Source: Eurosta solidaginis (taxonomy: Eukaryota > Arthropoda > Insecta > Diptera > Tephritidae). Taken from it: a DNA stretch of 64,000 bases. Position numbers and translations under genes: made by a program. Below the pieces are notes generated by a model. It had not been told where the DNA came from and did not search any database. It was given only the letters and a program-made list of their open reading frames with translations. Every line of letters begins with the position of its first letter. Positions within the stretch are counted from its first letter, which is position 1. Location: positions 264,136,897 through 264,200,896 of the forward strand of contig NC_090319.1 in the NCBI RefSeq assembly GCF_040869045.1. Direction: 5' to 3'. Positions 34,057 through 43,810 of this stretch are shown one piece after another.

Positions 34057-35450
34057 ACTGCAAAGTTGATAACTTTGACTCGAAAACCACAGCAGTGACA
34101 GTTACAAAATTTAATTTTAGAATTTTTTTTTTATAAAATTTTCGCCATTTTAAATAAAATTATTGCAATAACCAAGGAAACAATAGTTTTAATTTTTAAG
34201 AAAATTATTTGTCCCGATTAAGGGAAGAATTTGTACGACGAAATGTCATATACCATCTTACCTTATTTTAAAAGCTATTTGCCTCGTTTTAAAGAATTTT
34301 TTTTTGGAGTGTATAAATGCATATGTATGTATGTATGTTTTTGTGTACAAGCGCCGAAAGGTCCACGCCGATTACTCACAATGTATATGCCTAGCTTATG
34401 AATGCTGGATGGATATTTTCGTTAATACTTTGCTTAAAAAGAATTGACCGCAACTTTGCAAAGCGACCAAACAAAAAATTCTCTAAAGCCCGAAAAAATT
34501 ATTTTAAAAATCAACGACAACAAAAAACACAATTTCTAAGTAAAAGAAAAAAAAATCGGTTTAAAAACAACTTCAACAAAAGTACTCAAATTCTCAGTGA
34601 ATTTTTATATCCGCTCCAAGTTGTTGTTATTTTGCTGTAGTTTTTATGAGCAGGTTATTTGTTGTCGTGGCTGTTGTTTTTTTTTTCTTTTTCTTGCTCG
34701 CTTTGTGCTTTTATTGTTATGCTGTTGATGTCGTTGTTAATCCATCTTACTATAACTGCATTGGCTCATTTTTAGCACGATTTTATGCCAAGTTGTTAGT
34801 GTTATTTGATTGGTGATCAATCATAAATTTGCTGTTGTTCACATACAGGTTGGTTCTCTTTCTTGTGAATTATGTAATTAATTTTTTCTTGATACAAATT
34901 AATATTTACTAAAGAATTATCCTTTTTATGAAAATTTTTCATACTGAAATAATATTGTAGAAAAAAATAATAATTACTGTTGCATGTGCAATAAATTTAA
35001 ACATGTTGAGATTTTCTCTTTTTAATCCTATTTATTTTCCTTAAAGTAGGATTTACAATTGCACTAAAACAATCTTCGAACACCATCTGCCGTATAAGTT
35101 CTATTATTATTTATTTTTTAATGTATTAATATGTTTTCTGAACCGACACAACCGAGCCATTATGGTAACGAAGTAAAAAGCTGAAATAAAATAATAGCAC
35201 GACGAGTAAGGGAAGTTTATTGACACTGGCCTGAGTTCAGTATTATTTCATTTTATTTTACTTAGAGTTATTTTTTTAATTTAATTTTATTTAAATTTTT
35301 TTATTTGATTTTATTTTATTTAATTTAATTCCACTCAATTTAATTTACATTTATTTTTATGAATTAGGCGGGATTGATTGCCCTCATTGCTTTTAAATGT
35401 ATCTAAACATTTATTTGAAGCAATTTTTAATTTTATAATTTTTTTTAATA
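34057..35450. other. AT-rich non-coding stretch
   Basis: No gene is recognised. The plus-strand ORF at 34398-34640 is a Lys/Asn-rich by-product of A-richness. Confidence 0.4.
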
Positions 35451-35511
35451 ATTTGGGGAAAATTTAAACATTGTCCGCTCTGATGTCACGTTGTTTAAAT
35501 TTTTCCCAAAT
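35451..35511. repeat. Hairpin with 20-bp arms
   Basis: ATTTGGGGAAAATTTAAACA and its inverted copy TGTTTAAATTTTTCCCAAAT, one mismatch, surround a 21-nt GC-richer loop (TGTCCGCTCTGATGTCACG). It could be the core of a small inverted-repeat element. Confidence 0.7.
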
Positions 35512-35574
35512 CCTTAAATTAGCTTTATTTATTTCATTTTTTTATTTTATTTTGTTTTATTTTATTTAGCAGTT

Positions 35575-35760
35575 CCCGAAATGGATCTATACAACGAGCT
35601 TTGGCAGTGGTCTAAATTTTTTTCTTTCTTCTATTCTAATTTAATAATTTTTTTCTATTAAAAAAAAATTTATCATAACAATAATAATGATAAAATAATT
35701 ATTGTTAGCCCTTGAGCTAGATTCAAACCCGCGATCTTACAAATCAGTAGGCCGATATAG
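35575..35760 (-). repeat. SINE-like repeat with tRNA-type B-box, copy 1
   Basis: On the minus strand, GATCGCGGGTTTGAATCTAG resembles a tRNA T-arm (B-box), followed by TAACAATAATTATTTTAT and a body ending in a CCATTTCGGGAACTGC-type sequence. The same block recurs 430 bp to the right. Confidence 0.55.
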
Positions 35761-35999
35761 CAACAAAAATGTTAATACATCCCAGAGCATGGGGAAAAAG
35801 TGGCAATAAAATGCGACACTATGGCAGCATTGCCATCAAACAAGTCCAATTTTCACATTCATTCTGCAATGTCGCAGTGTTGTGAATATCAATTGGCAAG
35901 AACCAGAATAGAAGTAGGATTAGTGGACAAACAAAAAACCGCTGTGATGGCTGAATGGTTATAACAGCGGCGCCTAAACGTTGCCGATGAAGGAATTTA

Positions 36000-36166
36000 G
36001 CAGTTCCTGAAATAGATTTATACAACGAGCTTTGACAGTTGTCTAAATTTTTTCTTTCTTCTATTCTAATTTAATAACTTTTTCAATTAAGAAAAAATGT
36101 ATCATAACAATAATAATTATAAAATAATTATTGTTAGGTTTTGAGCTCGATTCGAACTCGCGATCT
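36000..36166 (-). repeat. SINE-like repeat with tRNA-type B-box, copy 2
   Basis: Direct repeat of 35575-35735 at roughly 85-90 percent by eye. A-box-like TGGCTGAATGG on the plus strand at about 35949 lies between the copies. Confidence 0.55.
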
Positions 36167-36330
36167 TATTTTATTTTATTTTATTTTACCTTATTTTATT
36201 TAACTTTATTTTTATTTGTTTTATATTATTCACTTTTTTTACTTTATTTACTTTGTTTTTTTTCATTTAATTTTACTTTACTAAATTTTTTTTTTTATAT
36301 ATTTCATATGCATTTCTTCTAAAGAAATTT
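36160..36330. repeat. Low-complexity TTTTA/TTTAC tract
   Basis: Runs of TTTTATTTTATTTTA and TTTACTTTATTTAC. A similar tract lies at 35235-35345. Confidence 0.8.
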
Positions 36331-36469
36331 GCTTAAATGTTAATCAGGCAACACAATCTTCATTACAAACAAAATGTTGAACTTTCTGAATTAAAATATT
36401 TTTGAATCAGGGCACTCTTTATATTATATCACTTTATCAAAATCATGTATGTAAATCCTCTGTAAAATT

Positions 36470-36730
36470 TTAAATATCAATGAGCTTCAAAACTGGCATT
36501 CTCAAAAATTCTAATAATTCTATGCGAAAATTTTCAAATTTTACTAAATATACGTGTTTCAAACTCAAATTTTAGCTACTTTTGCGTACAAACTTGAATT
36601 TGAGTCTATATTTGTTTTATTGTATATTGGTTTATACTTTTATACAAAAAAAAGCGATAACTATTTTGCTTAAGCAAAACTAGATGAAAACTGCAAAAAG
36701 TTCTTGTGCCAATACTTTTTTCCGTGAGTG
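36470..36730 (-). mobile_element. Family F foldback element, right-arm fragment
   Basis: Read from 36730 leftward: CACTCACGGAAAAAAGTATT, CTTTTTGCAGTTTTCATCTA, TTTTGCTTAAGCAAAATA. This matches the right arm of the element at 1841-2505. The opposite terminus is not found. Confidence 0.65.
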
Positions 36731-37555
36731 ATATGTAGATACAATAATTATTAAAAAGTACTTAGGTAATTGACTTATTTCACCAAATCATAAGACAAAT
36801 CTTCATATAATAATAGTCCCTGTTTTCAATTACTCTAACCCAACCGAACACAAATCTCACGCTGCACCTATCTTACGACTCGCCACTGCTTACTTTTTGA
36901 TATAATATGAATATGTTGATTTATCTTTCCTACCAATGCAATAAAATAAAGAATAAGAAACAAAGTAATATGAATAAAAAAAATAAAACCACGACACCAT
37001 AACTAAATATAAACATTGTAGTTTGTCATCATCATAGAAGTATGTATGTATGTATGTATCTATTTATGCACCTAAAATAAAGGTTTGCCACACTGACAGT
37101 CCATCAAATAAGTAAAAGTATTCATGTCACATCAGCGCCATGCACAGCAGGAGATTTGTATCCAACAGGTAAATATATACATACATATGTATATACATAT
37201 GTTCTCGGCTATGGGCGGTGGCTCTTATTCCCATTTTTTGTTGTTGTTGCTGCGGTGGCTGCACCACTTGAATGTCATCACTCTGTCATTCACTCACACT
37301 CAACATCATTGGATTGTTGGTTGTGCCATCCGCCGTTTTGCTGCCACTTTGGTGGTTGTTTGTCCTTCATTATTGCATTGACATTGGAAGCTTTTGGAAT
37401 AATTTGTTCAGTTGCATTTTAAAATATGTACAAATATGCATTAAAGTTGATATTGTTTGAAAAGCTAATATTAAGTGTGTATAAGGCGAAATGGTAATGT
37501 TTGAATATGATTGCAACAATGTTGCAATAAGATGCACTTTGTTGACACACATAAC
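36731..37555. other. Non-coding, with a (TATG)n microsatellite
   Basis: TATG repeat at about 37041-37060. ORFs at 37124-37460 overlap in three frames and look fortuitous. Confidence 0.45.
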
Positions 37556-38206
37556 CTCTTCGTCCATTTTAAAGCCGCCTTCGAGAGTACGAAAATAAAC
37601 CGCCTATATGCCGCTTTGCCTGAATTTAGTTTAACTGAAAATTTATACGGCTGTGCAAAATGACGTTGAGCAACATCATCAGCTCAGTCAGAGTTGGGAA
37701 GGACCTCTCCGAGCCGTTCGAGACTAAGCGAGATTTCAGACAGGATGACCCGATATCGTGCGATTTCTATAATTTGATGCTACTAACCGCAGAACTTATA
37801 AGTGCGTGCAATTACTGCCGTATGCTGATGACACATGTTTCATTGGCATAGAAAAATCAGCGGAAAAGATGGGCTTGGTGGTGAATGAGGACAAAACAAA
37901 GTACCTGCTGTCATCAAGCAAGGAGTCAGCGCATGGATCATGACAACATGAGATGAGGCGGCTCTGGGAGTGTTCGAGAGAAAAGTTCTTTATGAACCTC
38001 GACGCGTTGGTGATGGCGAGTACCGAAGAAGATTTAATGAAATAATGGCAGATGAGGCTTCGGCCAAAAACAGAAATAGGGACGGTACCCACTCCGCTGT
38101 AAGGAGTACGTGGAAGTTTATTTTAATACATTTGGGCATGGCCAATTTGCAGTTAGCCCAACAAGAACTAGCGCGCCTTTGTTGGAAGTCCATAACAGTT
38201 TTAAAC
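37556..38206 (+). pseudogene. RTE-like LINE relic, copy 2, up to hAT MITE
   Basis: It aligns in order with 4258-5330: FKAAFEST, ISSVRVGKDLSEPFETKRDF, RQDDPISCDFYNLML, a deleted YADD region (TATGCTGATGACAC remains), MGLVVNEDKTKYLLSSSKES-like, VFERKVL, then the 3' tail. Large internal deletions occur. The tail is split by the MITE at 38207. Confidence 0.8.
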
Positions 38207-38501
38207 TAGGGATGCACTTAAATGTTAAGCCAATCGCTTATCAAAAAATTTCCACCGTTTCCGTTGAAACACTTCGAAATATTATCGATAAAGAAATTAT
38301 CAATATAAATTGTATTTTCGTTTTTAACCGAAACGAAAAGCTTTCGTTAACGTTAAAAACGTTAACAAAAACGTGATACTTTATGTTTGAATTGTGCTGG
38401 CAATGCTATAGCCATGGTGAAGCCGTAAGGTGGCTTTGTTTCGTTTATTAATGTTAATTATCGTAACGAAATGATATCGGTTCGTTGGTTAAGCATGCCT
38501 G
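38207..38501. mobile_element. hAT-type MITE M2, copy inserted in the LINE tail
   Basis: Terminus TAGGGATGCAC and, inverted, CAGGCATGCTTAACC. Flanks TTTTAAAC (38199-38206) and GTTTAAAC (38502-38509) agree at 7 of 8 positions and restore the LINE tail motif GTTTAAAC. Interior ACGTTAACAAAAACGTGATA and CGTAACGAAATGATATC are shared with 56249-57439, of which this is an inverted, internally deleted relative. Confidence 0.85.
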
Positions 38502-38545
38502 GTTTAAACAGTTAAGAGCCAAGTAAGTCAGTAAGTAAGTCGATT
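38502..38545 (+). pseudogene. RTE-like LINE copy 2, 3' end after MITE
   Basis: GTTTAAACAGTTAAGAGCC then a TAAG-type repeat tail, matching 5336-5370. Confidence 0.7.
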
Positions 38546-38916
38546 GACTATAGCACTATTTGGTAAAGTTTTCATGCTCATTTTGGCATTTAGCATAGGA
38601 TTTGAAGAAGTGTTCATGCTCGCTGCATCTTTCAAATGCGCATTTTCCAAAATTTGAAACATATACATATATATTTTTTTTTTGTTTAAAACGTTTTTGT
38701 TTACTAAACAATTTTGTTTATATTATACATTTTTGTTAATTTGCTTTACTTAAATAACAAATAACAAAGAACATCATACTTGGAGTTAAACATTAAATAA
38801 ACAAAGTACACACAACAGTCTCACACTAACACACCACTGGTTGTACAAAGATGGCCAGCACTGCGCATGCAGCAAGGCGTGCAAAATGCAAAATGCGGGC
38901 AGAGTTTGTAAGCGCA
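38546..38916. other. Non-coding
   Basis: Nothing recognised. Confidence 0.4.
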
Positions 38917-39278
38917 TAAAGGCTCCATTACTGATACTTAGCATAGACTTGACTTGGCTTGCGAACTGTCACTTACAGTTCTGTTAAATGAACATTGCAT
39001 GTTACTGATTACTCAAAACTTAACTTGACTTAGAAGTCTGTTGAATTTTGATTTTCTATGTAAGTTCTAAGTGACGTTTACATTTTGAGATGCCATTTGT
39101 TTGTTTCCATTTCATTTTGACATTTTGTCATACAAATTGACATTTATTTAAAAATAAATTTCAACGCTGATTATGATGCCAGATTTTATGCGCCAAGTGG
39201 AGTATAATCGTGGCTAAGTTGCCAAGTTTACGCCAAGGCAAGTCAAGTCTATGCTAAGTATCAGTAATGGGGGCTTAA
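38917..39278. mobile_element. PIF/Harbinger-type MITE with TAA target duplication
   Basis: The element spans 38920-39275 and has 42-bp terminal inverted repeats with about 3 mismatches. The left begins AGGCTCCATTACTGATACTT and the right, inverted, AGCCCCCATTACTGATACTT. TAA lies on both sides (38917-38919 and 39276-39278), the 3-bp target typical of PIF/Harbinger. No ORF. Confidence 0.8.
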
Positions 39279-39389
39279 GAATACATAAGTCATAACTGGC
39301 AATTTTGTCGCTTTTGTAGGAATTGCAACCATATGTTCCCGAATTTAAGCCCGAAAATTCCCAATAAGAAAACCATAATACAAAACATA

Positions 39390-39414
39390 CACCCACGGAA
39401 AAAAGTATTGCCAC
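39390..39414. mobile_element. Family F foldback fragment, terminus
   Basis: CACCCACGGAAAAAAGTATT matches the family F terminus, preceded by TA. The arm is interrupted by a LINE tail and resumes at 39542. Confidence 0.7.
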
Positions 39415-39541
39415 ATGGAAAACGATTTAAACTCCCTTGGTGTGACCAATTGACGCCAGTTGGCAGAGCGAAGAAGCGACCGGCGCGACTTGTTGGATGG
39501 CCATAATCGTTTAAACAGTTAAGCGCCAATTAGGTAACTGA
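39415..39541 (+). mobile_element. RTE-like LINE, 3'-end-only insertion
   Basis: It matches 5246-5370 closely (AACTCCCTTGGTGTGACCAA, GGCAGAGCGAAGAAGCGACC, TTTAAACAGTTAAG) and sits inside the family F arm. A strongly 5'-truncated retroposition is the likely origin. Confidence 0.8.
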
Positions 39542-39621
39542 GTACAAGGACTTTTTGCAGTTTTCATCTACTTTGGCTGAAGCAAAATAATTTTCGCTCT
39601 TTTGATAAAAAGATTTACAAA
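39542..39621. mobile_element. Family F foldback fragment, continuation
   Basis: ACAAGGACTTTTTGCAGTTT then TCATCTACTTTGGCTGAAGC, the same order as the arms at 2450-2490 and 36650-36720. It ends where the Helitron begins. Confidence 0.7.
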
Positions 39622-41512
39622 TCTAATATATAAAATTCTTCTGTCACGGTTTTAGAGGCTGAACTCCTCCGAAACGGCTGAACCGATTCTCATGAAATTT
39701 TGTGAGCATATTGGGTGGGTCTGAGAATCGGCCAACGTCTACCTTTTTCTTCGCTACGTGTCTAGGGTCTTGAGATCAAAACGCGCACCCGGGTACCCCT
39801 AGAATGTGTTTATACAATATGGATATCAAATGAAAGCTGTTGATGAGCGCTATAGTACAGGATAATTTTCATACAACTGGTAGGCTAGGGTCTCGAAATA
39901 TAGCCCAAAACGTGGACCCGGGTACCCCTAGAATGTGTTTATACAATATGTATATCAAATGAAAGCTGTTGATGGGTGCTATAGTACAGGATAATTTTCA
40001 TACAAGTGGGAGGCTAGGGTCTCGAGATATAGCCCAAAACGTGGACCCGGGTACCCCTAGAATGTGTTTATACAATATGTATATCAAATGAAAGCTGTTG
40101 ATGGGTGCTATAGTACAGGATAATTTTCATACAACTGGTAGGCTAGGGTCTCGAAATATAGCCCAAAACGCGCACCCGGGTACCCCTAGAATGTGTTTAT
40201 ACAATATGGATATCAAATGAAAGCTGTTGATGAGCGCTATAGTACAGGATAATTTTCATACAAGTGGGAGGCTAGGGTCTCGAGATATAGCCCAAAACGT
40301 GGACCCGGGTACCCCTAGAATGTGTTTATACAATATGTATATCAAATGAAAGCTGTTGATGGGTGCTATAGTACAGGATAATTATCATACAACTGGGAGG
40401 CTAGGGTCTCGAGATATAGCCCAAAACGTGGACCCGGGTACCCCTAGAATGTGTTTATACAATATGTATATCAAATGAAAGCTGTTGATGGGTGCTATAG
40501 TACAGGATAATTTTCATACAAGTGGGAGGCTAGGGTCTCGAGATATAGCCCAAAACGTGGACCCGGGTACCCCTAGAATGTGTTTATACAATATGTATAT
40601 CAAATGAAAGCTGTTGATGGGTGCTATAGTACAGGATAATTTTCATACAACTGGGAGGCTAGGGTCTCGAGATATAGCCCAAAACGTGGACCCGGGTACC
40701 CCTAGAATGTGTTTATACAATATGGATATCAAAGGAAAGCTGTTGATGAGTGCTATAGTACAGGATAATTTTCATACAACTAGGAGGCTGTGTTTTTACA
40801 TTATGAGTATCAAATTGAAGCTGTTGATGGATGCTTTAGTACAGAGTAAGTTTTACACCGCTGAGTGACTAGGGTCTCGAAATATAGGCCAAAACATGGT
40901 CCCGGATACCGCTAGAATGTGTGTGTATTATGGCTATCAAATGAAAGCTTTTGCTGAGAGCTCTGACGTTCATTGTGATATTCGATTTAGTCGCATCAAC
41001 CTGGCAAAACTGATAAATATGCATGCGAAACTGAAATAAAGACATGAATTAATAATACCCACATACTTATTTGCATAAGTCCTATTCGATTTGCCTGAAA
41101 TTTCGTATATAAATTTGTCTATATTAGTATTTACTACGCTTTTTTCCGGGAAGTATAATAGAGGCGGACTGGGACTGGGATTAGGACTGGGACTGAGACT
41201 GAGACTCGGAGTGGGACTGGGACTGAGACTCGGAATGGGACTGGAACAAAATACATACCACCCTCTGGGACTGGCAATAAGAGATGAAGAAGAAGGAGAA
41301 AAACTTGAGAGAAGAGAAAAGAGAGAAGTAGACTGAGAAAGAGATAGAATGAGACGAAGATGGAGATGAAGCGAAAAAGGCGGAGGGAGGAGTGAATAAA
41401 GAGATTAGGAAAAGATGTAGAGGGGTAGGGCAGAGTTAGACGGAAAAAGCTTATTAAAATGTATGCAGATAGGCCAAATTTAGGGCAGAACAACGTCTGC
41501 CGGGTCTGCTAG
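39622..41512 (+). mobile_element. Non-autonomous Helitron, complete-looking
   Basis: It starts TCTAATATATAAAATTCTTC after an A and ends GGTCTGCTAG before a T, the Helitron pattern of TC start, CTAG end and A/T target. A 3' hairpin GGCAGA/TCTGCC (41484-41489 and 41496-41501) lies about 11 bp from the end. The interior has a conserved leader (GGCTGAACCGATTCTCATGA), a 129-bp tandem array and a GGGACTGGGACT tract (41160-41250). There is no Rep/helicase ORF, so mobility would need a helper. Fragments of the family lie at 19450, 22160, 43433 and 48990. Confidence 0.8.
39760..40795 (+). repeat. 129-bp tandem array, 8 near-identical units
   Basis: The anchor AGAATGTGTTTATACAATAT occurs at 39801, 39930, 40059, 40188, 40317, 40446, 40575 and 40704, exactly 129 bp apart. 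One or two degenerate units follow to about 40985. Unit variants (CATACAACTGG and CATACAAGTGG) largely alternate, suggesting a two-unit higher-order step. Confidence 0.95.
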
Positions 41513-41548
41513 TATGTTATAATATTAGACGCCTGTTGCTGCACCATG

Positions 41549-42061
41549 GTTATAAGCAGGGGCTGAAACTGTTATTCCTTTTATAATATAAGTCCTTGCA
41601 AAACTATTAACTTTGGACTTTAAATATATTTGGATCAAGGTACAAATTATTTTCGGCTTTTTATTTTTTGAGTCCGATAGAACTAGTTAAACTCGGACTT
41701 TTATAAATAAAAGTCCCGGAATAAATATTAAATCAAGACTTTTATTTTGTAAGGCCGAAATAAACGTCCCGCTTGATAACAAAGAAACGGCTTATCCGAA
41801 TTAAAAAAAAAATTGATTATAACTTTTATTTCAGGACTTTTATTTTTAAAAGTCCGATTGTAACTAGTTCTATCGGACTAAAAAAATAAAAATACAGATT
41901 TTACTTTTATATGTGGACTTTTACGGAAAAAGTTCGTAAAATAAAAAGGATGCATGATTCGACATGATATTGCTATAGGGATACCTAGGACAATTTTTTG
42001 ACCAGGACTTTTTCGACTCCGCAAAAAAAAATAATTATTATTTTCCGTCCCTGGTTATAAG
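41549..42061. mobile_element. hAT-type MITE M3 with perfect 8-bp target duplication
   Basis: The element spans 41557-42053 (497 bp) and is flanked by GTTATAAG at 41549-41556 and 42054-42061. Ends are CAGGGGCTGAAAC and, inverted, CAGGGACGGAAAA. The interior carries many palindromic units such as GGACTTTTATTTTTAAAAGTCC. No ORF. Confidence 0.9.
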
Positions 42062-42072
42062 AGCAGGTATGT

Positions 42073-42425
42073 AAGTGAGCGCCATGAGTGAAAGTTTCTT
42101 TTTAAAATCAAGCGATATATATGCATCATAATATTGACAGTTGTTCCCGATTGACCCACAGAATTAGTTCTTTTAACAGAAAAATCAATTAGATTGGTTG
42201 AGAAGCTATCATTTTTACTTGAAACCCACAGTACGGACTTATTCAGTCTATGTGAGGTTCTCATGGACCGGCCAGTTCAACCACAGTTGCTCTTCTGTTG
42301 AAATCACTAACTAAATTGTTTGTCTTGAAAAAAAACTCTGTTGAATTAACTATAATGTGATCAATTTTAATACATAACTGTTAATTCACGAACAACAAAT
42401 CTGATTTGTTGATTCTACTAGCATT
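42073..42425. repeat. Dispersed repeat A, copy 4, with LINE-tail piece
   Basis: Blocks GTGAGCGCCATGAG, ATTGACAGTTGTT, TTGAGAAGCTATCA and CTTCTGTTGAAATCAC match 2839-3105 in order. About 42222-42286 is an inserted piece ending GGACCGGCCAGTTCAACC, the 3' tail of the I/LOA-like LINE. Confidence 0.6.
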
Positions 42426-42834
42426 TTTTTCTTTTTTTTTGTGGACTTAACAAATTTTTTTGAATATTTGACTCCTGCCTTCAAAACAGTTATCGCCCAG
42501 CCATGTGAATGTGTTTCCGCCTCCCCTCTGCTAGCTTGAGTATAGTGATTTCCATTTGTTTTATTTTAAGAATATATTTTTTCCTTTATATCGCTTAAAA
42601 TTTCTGTTTTTAATTATTTTTTGTCAAAGTTTTTTTTTCGAAGATTTTTTTTTTAACGTTATGGTGCAATGCTGCTTTATTTGGTGGCAGCCATATTCCA
42701 ATAAGACCCACGTAACTCACGCAACTCTATTAATGGATGTTAGGCAACGATTTTGAAGTGTAGAAATATACCCAATAGTCAAAATAACAAGTGATATTAA
42801 GGTTCCTTCTCAACAACTCGGTCATTGCAAAGAA
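42426..42834. other. Non-coding
   Basis: Nothing recognised. Confidence 0.4.
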
Positions 42835-43215
42835 ATTCTTATTCATATAAGGCAATTGTTGTAGCGATAAAGCCACTCCAGAAGGGTTTGAAGGGTGTTA
42901 TCGATGTTGCCGGATATAGATCCCGAACGCTCCGGTAACAAGCACCATTAAGGTAGAAGCCCGACCATCTTGAAAACGATTTAATACGACAATATTGAAC
43001 CCTCTGGGCCATACCGCCCTCCACCCCCTGGCTCCAGGAGGAATTTATAGTCGCCTCGCTTGCTGAAGAAACAAGATTCGCCACAGGTAGATGAGGTTGA
43101 AAATTATATTGGAAAAGCTTTAAACTGTGCTGGCAACCTCTCTGCTCTACGCAACCTCTTGTATCATATAGCGCAGTAATATGAATGGGCAGTCCGATAA
43201 ACGTTGTAAGCGCCA
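42835..43215 (-). mobile_element. SINE-like repeat S3, copy 2, longer
   Basis: TTGTTGTAGCGATAAAGCCA, GTGTTATCGATGTTGCCGG and ATTAAGGTAGAAGCCCGACC match 33940-34050 inverted. It then extends through CAAGATTCGCCACAGGTAG and GTGCTGGCAACCTC, which recur at 47440-47520. The extension shows that the family is longer than copy 1. Confidence 0.65.
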
Positions 43216-43432
43216 ATCATAATTGTTCAGAAATGCAATTTGAAAAACAAAATATTGACGTTCCAGAACAATTATGATTTGGGATTACAATCTTTTCGAG
43301 CCGCCTATTCATACGTATAGCCAACTCAAAAGTGACAAGTCGTTGCTTTTCCCATATTTTGAAAAAAAAAGAAAATTTGTATTTCAATTTTTTTGTGTTT
43401 TTTTTTTATTCTTTAGTTATGTACATATATGA

Positions 43433-43810
43433 ATAACCAGTGTACCCGGCGGAATTTGCCTGCAAATAGGTTTGTGTACATTCAAAAATTGAGCCTCGGT
43501 TCCTCTCTTCTCTCTCTGTACCATTCTCGTCTACTTTATCCTCCTTTTTTCTTCTAATTTTGTCCATACCTTATTCGAGTTATCTCCCTCACACTCTCAC
43601 TTTCACTCCCACTCACCTTTCACTTTTCTCCCTCCCACTCTCACGCCAACTCCAAGTCTCGCTACCACTCCCATTCCAACTTTCACTCCAACTGTCACTT
43701 CTATTCCCACTCCAACTCTTACTCCAACTCCAACTCCCACTCCCCCTCAAACTAAAATTCCCATTCCTTCTCCCATTCCACTCTCACTCTAGCTCCATTG
43801 AAAAATGCAT
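43433..43810 (-). mobile_element. Helitron-like 3' fragment, inverted
   Basis: On the minus strand it ends GCCGGGTACACTGGTTATT, similar in layout to the CCGGGTCTGCTAGTAT end at 41500. A pyrimidine tract on the plus strand (43560-43795, ACTCCCACTCC-type) is the complement of the purine tract expected upstream of that end. Confidence 0.45.

Noticed and set aside
32202..34311. Single 2.1-kb TIR element enclosing the Jockey relic and SINE
   Set aside because: TATACAC with A-runs at both ends is suggestive of family F, but subterminal similarity is too weak to claim.
34398..34640. Lys/Asn-rich ORF of 80 codons
   Set aside because: Composition follows from A-rich DNA, and there is no splice or start context.
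37124..37460. Overlapping ORFs in three frames
   Set aside because: All three frames are open over the same T/G-rich stretch, typical of chance.
39760..40985. CRISPR-like regular array
   Set aside because: Units are contiguous 129-bp repeats without unique spacers, inside a Helitron in eukaryotic DNA.
41134..41493. 119-codon minus-strand ORF
   Set aside because: Complement of the Helitron GGGACT tract; repeat-driven, not a gene.
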